Positions 10,701-22,700 of a stretch of 64,000 nucleotides of DNA are shown one piece after another (within the stretch, counting starts at the first letter, position 1; each line of letters opens with the position of its first letter). The position numbers were made by a program, and so were the translations under genes. Source of the stretch: Apostichopus japonicus (taxonomy: Eukaryota > Echinodermata > Holothuroidea > Aspidochirotida > Stichopodidae); the NCBI RefSeq assembly GCF_037975245.1, contig NC_092575.1:17573810-17637809 (forward strand). Reading direction: 5' to 3'. The notes below the pieces were generated by a model. That model made no database searches. It was not told the origin of the DNA and saw nothing but the letters and a program-made list of their open reading frames with translations.

Positions 10701-13700
10701 TTCGTCCTCACCCTCCCTACGCCCCCTCTGATCCCTTACCCTCCCTCCCCCTCTCTGATCCCTTACCCTCCCTCTGCCCTCTCTGATCCCTTACCCTCCC
10801 TCCGCCCTCCCTGATCCCTTACCCTCCCTCCGCCCTCTCTGATCCCTTACAATCCCTTCGCCCTACCTTACCCTCCCTCCGCCCTCTCTGATCCCTTACC
10901 CTCCCTCCGCCCTCTCTGATCCCTTACCCTCCCTCTGCCCCCCTTGATCCCGTACCCTCTCTGATCCCTTACCCTCCCTCCGCCCTCTCTGATCCCTTAC
11001 CCTCCCTCCGCCCTCTCTGATCCCTTACCCTCCCTCCGCCCTCTCTGATCCCTTACCCTCCCTCCGCCCTCTCTGATCCCTTACCCTCCCTCCGCCCTCT
11101 CTGATCCCTTACCCTCCCTCCGCCCTCTCTGATCCCTTACCCTCCCTCCGCCCTCTCTGATCCCTTACCCTCCCTCCGCCCTCTCTGATCCCTTACCCTC
11201 CCTCCGCCCTCTCTGATCCCTTACCCTCCCTCCGCCCTCTCTGATCCCTTACCTTCCCTCCGCCCTCTCTCATTCCTTACCCTCCCTCTGCCCTCTCTCA
11301 TCCCTTACCCTCCCTCTGCCCTCCGTGATCCCTTATCCTCCCTCCGCCCTCTCTGATCCCTTACCCTCCCTCCGCTCTCTCTGATCCCTTACCCTTCCTC
11401 CGCCCTCTCTGATCCCTTACCCTCTCTCCGCCCTCTCTGATCCCTTACCCTCCCTCCGCCCTCTCTGATCCCTTACCCTTCCTCCGCCCTCTCTGATCCC
11501 TTACCCTCTCTCCGCCCTCTCTGATCCCTTACCCTTCCTCCGCCCTCTCTGATCCCTTACCCTCCCTCCGCCCTCTCTGATCCCTTACCCTTCCTCCGCC
11601 CTCTCTGATCCCTTACCCCCCCTCCGCCCTCTCTGATCCGCCAATACTAGGCTTAAGATGTTGGAAGAGAATGGGACTGAGACTTCACAGTTCAGTTGAA
11701 TAGTATCATCAATCACTATCCAAAATTTCACCTATGAGCTAAAAGTTTGGCATCTAGATTAACTTTTTTTCCCTTTTATTCTTACTGTTATCTACCTATT
11801 GTGTAAAAGTAAGTGGGCCTGACGTTTCGATCCTAGTAGGATCTTCTTCAGAGGCTTCTTCAGCCTCTGAAAAAGATCCTGCTAGGATCGAAACGCCAAA
11901 ATCACTTACTTTTTACACATTCTCTTACCAGGCTCTTAAGTGGATACCCCAAAACTTACTGGTTTGGGTATTCAGAACGACGATACTTAACTGTCTCCAA
12001 CTACACTTTAGTGTAGTTGGAGACAGGTAAGAGAGGAGTGAAGTAAATAAGCAGTTTTGCTATTATTACTTACCTTAATCACATGGTTCAGCATAGTCGG
12101 CATGACTTTGATGGAGCCTGGTTGCTGCATGCCTTGGCCACCTGTAGTGACTGTTATGTACTGTTGTCCTTGTATGGGGGTAACCAAAGGCTGACCAGCT
12201 GCAAGTGCAGGGGGGAAAGAGTTCATGTATTCCACACGAGGCGTACCTGAGAGGAGAAGAAAAGTTGAATCACACTTGAAGTATGTGTGTGTTTCCTTGT
12301 TCCATTTTGGCACGTAGAACGGATTGAAATGTATCATGTATGGCACACAGCTTGGCACTTAGACTAATGGTCTAGAACATTGGGTTCCTAAGTCATTTTC
12401 AACAAAGGGCCAGAGATAAATGGTGTTTAGAGCAGAGGGCCCGACAGAATCAAACTCTCGCCGAACAAAAAACATGCTTGGAGATCACCACTGTTCTTTT
12501 CTATATTACCACAAAATAACTTCAAGTCTCAATACATGTTTGCTGATGAATTACGGAAAACAAATCAATGTTTCTTATTCTAAATGCAATCTGACCAGGT
12601 GGGTTTAATGGAGAAAAGCTGTCACAATCGAAAGAAATTGATTTTCTGTTGCCCTTATGGCACGAACCATTTACCATAAAATCACTGCAACCGCCCATAT
12701 CAGCATGTTCATTACACAAATGTAACCTAACTATACTTGTATCGTCCACCTTTTTCACCCAATTTCACGGAGGAAACATATGAAAACACCTGTTTATTCC
12801 TTGCAATGGAAGGAAATGAACAAATTTGCAAGCTTTAGAAGATACTATTTAGAATTGACCTAACATAGGCTTACCACGAAAGTGAAAGTAAGTCTAGTCT
12901 AATAGTCGCAAACAAAAAAGAGAGATTTGATTGGCACATGATCTGTTGGGCGGGGTTTGCAAATTTTGATTGAAGTTTGAAGAATCTACAGACCTGTTAA
13001 AAAATCTGGCAAATTTTATTCCGCTCAATATGTTAAACGACAGATAAGTCAATCAAAATTATGATTATTAATATGAAAATTGCATATCACAGTGTTATTT
13101 TCACTGAGCTTTTAGGGCAGTAAGCTGGAAAGGTAGAAATTAAAATTTGGCAAACACACATTGAGACTTCAACTCAAACACTCACTGTTGACAATGTACT
13201 TTGATATCTCATAAACCAGTAGGAATAATTGATCAAATTTCTTATGATATATATATATATATTTTTTTAAGTATTTATTTATTTAGGTGTACAGTCTTGT
13301 TCAGGGCCAAGGCCCTCTCACACGACTTTACAACCCTGGTCATTGGTAACTTGTCACACCTACACACCAAAGTGTGCACAATTCAATCAATCTCTACTGG
13401 GGCACCACAGTGCACCACAGCCACGTGTCCCCATGGGACTTCCCATAGGGTGCAGCCACAAACCGGCGCACGCAACTATATTTACAAGTTACCTCGCAGG
13501 TCCCCATTTATACACCTGGGTGAAGAGAGGCAATGGAGATAAAGCACCTTGCCCAAGGACACAACGCAATGATCTGGCCAGGGCTCGAACCTGTAATCCT
13601 TAGATCACAAGTCCAATGCCTTAACCACTTGACCACAACGCCCTCTGTATATATATCTATATATATATATATATAGATATAGATATATATATATATAAAT

Positions 13701-16700
13701 CTGACCCATTACACGCTCCCTTTCTACCCCCACCCACAACCCCTCACCCCCCCTCTCTCTTTTCTGGTTTTGTTTCATCTTTTATCCCATTAAGAGAAGA
13801 CAGCCGTTTCACACAAGTTCAACTAACCTCTCTGTGCATGCACTTGCTTGGGAATCTGAGTATACTGTTGTAAGCTTCCAGGAGGAGCATTTGATGTGAC
13901 CATGTATGGACCACCTTGTCCGTACACTGCAGCCATCGACGGGTTCATATAGTGTGCTGCGGCCATCATCTGATTGGTGGCCAGTTGTGAAACCGGTGAC
14001 CTAGATGGAGGAGGGGTAGGGGTCTTCTGGGGCAAGGCCCTCTGTAATGATGAATACAACAAGAAAAAAGAATTGTCCACAATTATTTAGTTTTAACCTT
14101 TTACAAAAATAAGTTTTTGCTTTTGATAGAACAGTTGGATGGGCTTCCTCAAGGTAGGACTTTTACAGTTGAGCTGACCTATTTCAACCGCCACCACATA
14201 AACCACTTTCACCCACGCCTCATCCAACAAGATACGGCCTCAGGCATCAACAATTACGTTGTAAAAATAAGCATAATTTTTTTTTTTTTTAAATATATAA
14301 GTTAAAAAAAAATGATAGCATAAAACAAAACTAAACATCAGAGCTGTTAAGTGGAAGCACACAGTCCTTTTCAGGGGTACAGTAATACCCTTGGTCTATA
14401 TTTCATACAAATATTTTGAATGCATCATAAATACGAAATGATCATTATACAGTCTAACACCCATCGATCCTGAAACAGAATGGTGGCATAATAAACGGAT
14501 AAGAATAATTGCACATATCTTGATGTCATCAATAGAGAGGGACAGAGAGATAGAGTCACACAAAGGTCTTATGAAGACAGAGGATTGTGGACTCACCGGT
14601 ATAAACACTTTGGCGTTGGGATTCAATTTCGGTTTCTCAGAGCTGTGAAATATAAAAAGAATCACTCGGTCAAAATATCTCAGTCGGGGAAGCATGAGAC
14701 ATAGTCTCGACTTTTGACCTCTTCAGAGGGAGGCGAATCAGACGAGTTCCTCGGACACAAAGAAATGATGACATGAAGGTTGTATTAAATTTTACCACTA
14801 GTTTAACATATATAACCACTTCAATGTTCATAATGTTAGGCTCTGAAATAGGGTCGGATTTAAATATTCACAGTCACTAGTCCTGCACTCACTCTAATAT
14901 GCAAAACAGGCTAGGTCTTTCGTACATGTGATATTAAACTCTTATATTTGAGCTCACTGCCTCGTTAAGATATATCTCCTGTCAGCATCACTCGAGAAAA
15001 CTGACAGCTAGTTTCACGCTGATGCTGGGGTTTACATGCATCGCCGGCCACTTTAACGGTTTCTTTTCTGCATCAATAAATTATAATCATGATATTAATA
15101 ACTACTAAAACAATCAGCAATGATGTAATGACATTAGCGATACCATACAGAAACCACTCAACAACCTTTGATCTCATTTCACTTTACCACTGCATTTACA
15201 TCACAGGCACCTTACCATACATGATGGTGGTCATCATTTTTACTTTTTATTCATCATTTCGTATAAACTTACATTTGACTTTTCACTGCCTCCGTCCTGT
15301 CCTTTTCGACCGTTGACGGGACGGGTGTCTTCTTTGGGACCCCCATAATGACCGGCGATGTACCTGCTGTTTTCATTTCGGGTTGTGCGGGTGATTCGGC
15401 AGGGGGTCTAGTGGATCCCCCTGTGACCGATGGTGAGATTATTTCAGCAGATCCCTCCATTGTGCTAGGGGGGAGGGTAGTTGAGAGGGCAGGCACTTTG
15501 TTTTCGGGCATCTTCTTATCGGTCGACAGCTGCAGATGCAAGAGAAATGAACGATATTAATGTATGAAGAAGTGACAAAAGATTAATTTTTCTTTTTTTG
15601 TTGGTGTCGATGCAAATCATGAAGGTTGTATGGGAACAGAATTGACAGAAATACCAGGATAAGCCTGATACATGGAAGAGTGTGCAATAGTAGAGAAGAG
15701 ACAGATAATCAAAGAGACACTGTAAATCCAACATGTTTCACAGAGGCAAGGCAAGTACTTGCTAGATACCATTACAACTAAACTCTCATGTCAAACACCA
15801 CACTGTTTGTTTGGTATTTACACCAACAGAAACATTTACACAACCTTTTTTTTTAAGGTTATATTTTATTAGATATTAATCATTTCTTTCCATATGTTAT
15901 AGTTGAGTACTGAAATTCCATTGGTTTAAAACTGGACAAATTTATTTCAAAATAAATAAGTGACAGTCAAAATTTTGAAAACTTTCTAATTTGCTTCATA
16001 AATGTGAAGGTGTGAGGGCAATGAAATGTGAACAGAAAGTATAAACATGAAGTACAGGTTTATAAACCTATCAAATGTCTAATAAAGTGTGTCATAGTTT
16101 CAGCAACCTGCAAATTCTATCTTGAGAAAATGCTCGGCTCGTTTGGAACAGTTGAAAACCAGATGATAAAGAAACTCACCCTTAAATTTTCAGAGAAGTT
16201 CTTTAGCCCAAGTGTGGTGGCTGAGAAGTAAAATGAAAAGTTTAAGAGAAAGAGGTAACATCAAAAGTCAAATATTCCACCAGTTTACCTGTCACGCACG
16301 AGACAAAGCAAAAAAACCAAACTTCAAATGCCCGCATCCCCCTCCCCCACCCCCTCGTTGTCATGACAAGGACTTCAGACCTAAGTACTGACTGTAATAG
16401 TTTCAAGAAATAATTTATTCTCAATTATCAACTTTCATTTTAGTTGAGATTTGACAGTAACAGTGGTTATTTATCCATTGACTTTTAGCTTTTAATTAAA
16501 TTAGCCATACCATTTCTATTGCAGGGTATTCCAGAATCCGTTTTGCTTAATCGACATTTATTTGGACTACGATGATAACACTGCTGTAGGGTTAAAGAGT
16601 TAATATGACGAAAACCATCACCAAATACTGCGGTCCAAGAGACTTTTGACACTTCTGAATGTTAAGGAAACTGTCATACAGTAACACCTGGTGAACTGTT

Positions 16701-19700
16701 GCTATCCAGTTCAACCATCTTTTGCGAGAATTTACAAAAATGTTGTTTTCTAATTCATAATCTGTACCCTGACGACAGATCTCATTGTTACCAGAATGTC
16801 CAACAGTCAACATGTATTCAAATTAGCAGAAGCCACAGCTGGGAACGTTGAAAGTTGGCGAACAGGCATTAAAGCAGAACTCATTACCCAGCCAGATGCT
16901 TCCAGATGCTTTTCTCTTAATGGCTAGATGTTGTAAACCCTTTATTACTGGATTAGATGAGGATAAAGGGTGTGTGGAGAGTGAAAGAGAGGGACGGATT
17001 GGACTTACCTTTTCTTGCTGGACTCTTGTCTGGAACTGCCTGACCCTCTGAAGTTGTGGATGAAGATGGAATCTGGTTGGGGGCAGCAGACCTGCCCGTA
17101 TCGACGTTTGGATGGTTGAGACTATCTGGTCTCTGTAAGGCAACCTCTGATGACAGGAGAGGTTGCTTTTCAGACTGAGGGGCTACCCTCTTCTGTTCGT
17201 TATCTGATGATAAATGTCATACGATGATGATAAATGTCATTATTATTAAATGTTAAATGTCAAAATTATTAAATGTCATTATTATGTCATTATCATGATT
17301 ATGATAAATGTCATAAGGGATAATGAGCAAGTTGAAAGGGAAGATCTTTTCCTTAAAGAGCAGGGAACAGCATACCTCTTTTGGCAAAAGGCACCTAGGA
17401 ATTGAATGCAAACTTTCATCAGGATGCTTAGAATCTGTAGGTCTTATATTAGCCTCCTATGAGTTTACCCCAGGAACCATCCTGCTAAAATGGGGATATT
17501 TGTGACTGACTTTAGAGCAAGTTTATAGCAACTACAAATCCAACCCCCCCCCCCCCCCCTGCGCCCTTTGAATACACTAATGACCAAAGTCAGAGAGAGT
17601 GACTATGTCACGCCTCAAAATATACTTCCACTTAGTTAAACCAAGAATCAGGGTTTAAAATTAGGATTCAAGAATCATACCCCTAAATATAAATTATTAA
17701 TTACATAAAGAGTTTTTCCAAAACCCACCTAAAAATATGAGACATTGACGGCATGTTAATACTACTACATGGTTCAAATATCATAGAGTTGCTAAAAATG
17801 AAAATACAAATGATTTTATTTCCTGAATTATCTTAAGAGAGGAAGAGCAAAAGGCCTTTGAAGCAAAAGAAAGGCACACAGTATTTTATTTTTTTACATT
17901 AGTTGTATGAATAATGCAGGAAAAACAATACCTCCATGGCAATTCAACCATGAATCCTTGTTTAAATTGGAGTTCATTTTGGATTTGAAAGGAAATGTTG
18001 CCCATATAAGCAGTCTATATATGCATATGTATACATATATATTCATATACATATTTACAGTGCTGAAAATCAATCTGAGCAAAATGAAATCATTAGATTA
18101 TTCATTAAGTTATCATTGAATATTCATAGAATTCATGAAAGTTCATTTGATGGTAATGAAATGGGAGGTTCATACCAAGAATGACTGCATGATTGTTCTA
18201 TAGTCTGCTTCTATCTGCCTGACATACATTTTTACAAGTGAAACCACACACATGTACTTACCTATTGAAGGAGGGAGGGACTTGGGACCCATGGGGTTCA
18301 GCGAGGGTGCCTGACCTCTCGGTCCTACCACACCACCTACAACTGGTGGCCTCTGTTGGTATGGCGGCTGTTGGGGTACAGGAGAGTGGTGATGCTGTGA
18401 TTTGGGTTGGGACTGGGCCGAGTGATGAGGTTGGACTCGATTGTAGTCGGATGACATTGCACCTGTTTGTCCAGCAGAGGGAGGAGGAGCCTGTTGCTGT
18501 TTTGAAGGTTGATGAGTGTGTCTGAATGTCTACGAGATTAAGGGAAGAGAATCAAAATTAATTTCACTATGGGAAATGGGGGAAGAGGAGTGGTGGTGGG
18601 GGTGGGGAAATCACTAACCAGAGCTGATCTAACAAAGGTGTCCTCCTTGCCTACAACTTCAGAAGATGAACCTCTGTTTCATGGGGCATCCTAAGGGTTA
18701 GGAGCATAGTTATCACGTGTTAGGATAGTTCACCGTTGAAATACATACATTTCCTAATATCAAAAGACACGTATGCAAGCGAGGAATACTGACACAGTTC
18801 ACGTTCCATGTAGAGCAGGAATCAGAATACTGTTAGTTCCTCTCGGACTTTGATTCACCAATCTGGGAGATCATTTTGGATTTGTGAAAAACCTTTGTAT
18901 TACCCCTGAATAGAAATACACCAAAGTAAAAGCACAAGTACTGAGCCCACAACTCTCAGCTGCTAAGCTTTTACATCAAATGCCAAAGCCTTAATCCTTG
19001 GTATGATATAATATATCAGCCTGGAAGGGAGATATTTAACAACACTAGGCAGCCTAATAAATGAGGGATTAATAATTACACAGTGCCAGGGACTAATTTA
19101 GTAATTCAAAATAATAATAAAATATAAATGACCACGGTTCCTGTTTAACAAAAGATTCTATGCAACTTTTTGTACTTGGACAGTATTTTGCTTCTCATTG
19201 CAAAGCAAAGCATTGCTAAAGCGATACTGCATAAATTATGCCATGAGTACCTGTACAACTGCTTGTGCTTGAGGTGTCTGCCTATCTACACCCATGACTG
19301 GTGGCCTGCCTGGGCCTGACATGGGAGTTCTAGAAGGTGATTGTTTCCGACCTTGTCCTGACCTTGGGTACACACCAGCGCCAGTCTGCCTCTTCTGTGG
19401 AGGCACGTACCTGCTTGGAATAAATTACAAGAAAGAACAATGACCATCTTCCAGGCACTTTTATTTCTTCTGCTAGTTTTGTAAAAAAAAAAAATGCATT
19501 TGAAAAAAGGCTGACTAATCAAGAACCGATCCATTCCCGATACAAGGCTTTTGCTTAAGTATTGCGCATGTAAACGGCACAGTCAATTCTATTACGCGAC
19601 AAAATAGGAATGATCGCGTGACTCTTTGTGTCAGAAGTGGTGATTCTGTACTAGTGGGAATTGGCAACTTTTTGTGTCGAATCATAATACGGAAGATCTT

Positions 19701-22700
19701 GTTCATCGCGGCACGACCGACAGGCCATTAAACGCAATATCTGTGAACTTGAAATGGAGCTTTCGTTCATTTAAAGGTTTAACCTTAAAATGGCAGAAAC
19801 CGGGAAGAGGGAATGGGATTTGCAATGGGTATTAAGGGTGGGCGTGTAACTGTTGCATAACTCACTTGTCTGTATTATTGGAAGAGTTCTGTGGGACAGG
19901 TCTTGAATTCATCCCCACCCTTGAAACAGAACTGAACCTCTCCTCTTCTGTCATATCGTCACTGTTCTCTACTTGACCACGATTCGCATGTTCAGGTGAC
20001 TGTTCTATTTGCTTAGCTAATCTGTCTGCTCTGGCCCTCCTTTCTCTGAATTCTTTTGTGTCTTCCTCTGGTAGGGGAGTTCTGAAAGGAAAATAAAATG
20101 ACCCCCAAAAAAATAGGGACATCAGAGTTTCTGAAAAAGTACTTCTCTGCTAAGAGGACTGGAATAGATTGGGGTGAAATGTGCAGTCCGAGGATTTTTT
20201 TCAAACACAGTTGAGGAACAGACCACTCCTGTTGGCCCAGGACACCTTTCCACTATGCTACAAAAGCAGATAAAGTTATCCAAAGCTTTGTAAAACAGGG
20301 AAAGGAATCGTACACCAAATGTGACTATAATGCTATCATCTATCGAAAAAAAACTGGTCTGGATATGCTACTGGTGTTGCCGATGACATTAATAACAAGA
20401 GCCCAAGGGCACTGTGGTTCCTTGCTTGGGGTATATGACAATACCCATAATATTATCAAGCAAGATTGGGCTCAAATAGTCCAAGTAATTGTGGTCCTAC
20501 ATGTTCCCATAAAGTAACCAACACTATAGCCAACACTTTTGTGATCACAAAATGTGATCAGATTTTTGATCAAAAGGCACCTTTGAGATCTAAATATGGC
20601 GTCGAAAATGTAAGAAGTATAAGAGACCTACAAGCGTGTCAACAGATATGATAACATTGGTGACCTCAGATGACATGACCTTTAAGTTTCAAAATGTTCC
20701 ACCACCACCACCACCACCCCATTCACAACTTGTCCCAAAATATCAACCATTGCATTGAGATTTAATTGCATTAAATGTCAAAAAATTAACTTTGAACTTG
20801 TATACATAACTTCACACACAAAGGCCACCCGGAGGTCAACCAATTGACATTTTTGATCGGTGAGACCTAAATAGAGCATGACTAAAAATTCAAACATTTT
20901 TTCTTTGCCCATTTTCTCCCCCCAAAATACTACTTTTTTAACATTAGCTGACCTTTGGTGACGTTGGATCACATGACCATTAAGATTGAAAATATTCCCC
21001 TATACCATTTGCAACTTGTCCAAAAAAATCAACCTTGTCACACCTTGGCACTGGGAGTTATTGCATTAAATGTGTGAAAATTAACTTTGACCTCATATAA
21101 CTTCGCACACGAAGGTCACACGGGGGTTAACCCATTGACATTTATGATCAGAAGGTACCTTTAACATCTGAAAATAGCATCGAAACTGTAAAAATCCACA
21201 AAACACGAAAAGGTCACCAGAGGTCAAATTGAGGTCAAGGGTCACCCAGATGCGGGTCGACAAATGGATTACATGGAAGCAACTCCCAACCCTAACGGAC
21301 AATTTGTTCTCAAGTTATCGCAAAAATACTACTTTTTTATCATTAATTGACCTTTGGTGACCTTGTATCACATGACCGTTATGTCGGAAAATATTCCCCT
21401 ATACCATTTGCAACTACTCCAAAAATATCAAGCTTGTCACACCTTGGAACTGGGAGTTATTGCATTAAATGTCTGAAAATTAACTTTGACCTCATATAAC
21501 TTCACACACAAAGGTCACACGGGGGTCAACCCATTGACATTTATGATCAGAAGGTACCTTTAACATCTGAAAATAGCATCGAAACTGTAAAAATCTACAA
21601 AACACGAAAAGGTCACCAGAGGTCAAATTGAGGTCAAGGGTCACCCAGATGCGGGTCGACAATTGGATTACATTGAAGCAACTCCCAACCCTAACGGACA
21701 ATTTGTTTTCAAGTTATCGCAAAAATACTAGTTTTTTATCATTAATTGACCTTTGGTGACCTCGGATCACATGACAGTTAAGTTTGCAAATATTCCCCTA
21801 TACCATTTGCAACTTGTCTCAAAATATCAACTTTGTAACACCTTGGTACTGGGAGTTATTACACTAAATGTCTGAAAATTAACTTTGACCTCATATAACT
21901 TAACATACAAAGGTCACCTTGGGTCAACTTATTGACATTTTTGATTGATGAGACCTAAATTAGAGCATCAAACTATACAAATTCAAACATTTTCTTCTTT
22001 GCCCATTTGCTACCCCCAAAATACTAGTTTTTTAACATTAATTGACCTTTGGTGACCTCGGATCACATGACCATTAAGATTGAAAATATTCCCCTATACC
22101 ATTTGCAACTTGTCCGAAAATATCAACCATGTCACACCTTGGAACTGGGAGTTGTTGCATTAAATGTCTGAAAATTAACTTTGACCTCATATAACTTCAC
22201 ACACAAAGGTCACACGGGGGTCAACCCATTGACATTTATGATCAGAAGGTACCTTTAACATCTGAAAATAGCATCGAAACTGTAAAAATCTACAAAACAC
22301 GAAAAGGTCACCAGAGGTCAAATTGAGGTCAAGGGTCACCCAGATGCGGGTCGACAATTGGATTACATTGAAGCAACTCCCAACCCTAACGGACAATTTG
22401 TTTTCAAGTTATCGCAAAAATACTAGTTTTTTATCATTAATTGACCTTTGGTGACCTCGGATCACATGACAGTTAAGTTTGCAAATATTCCCCTATACCA
22501 TTTGCAACTTGTCTCAAAATATCAACTTTGTAACACCTTGGTACTGGGAGTTATTACACTAAATGTCTGAAAATTAACTTTGACCTCATATAACTTAACA
22601 TACAAAGGTCACCTTGGGTCAACTTATTGACATTTTTGATTGATGAGACCTAAATTAGAGCATCAAACTATACAAATTCAAACATTTTCTTCTTTGCCCA

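Noticed and set aside
10711-11640. Regular 28-bp repeats resembling a CRISPR array
   Set aside because: There are no unique spacers; units are head-to-tail, and the setting is an animal gene intron.
21093-22396. Three identical or near-identical 69-residue minus-strand frames
   Set aside because: Copies of the same tandem repeat inside an ATXN2 intron; no splice signals or known domain.
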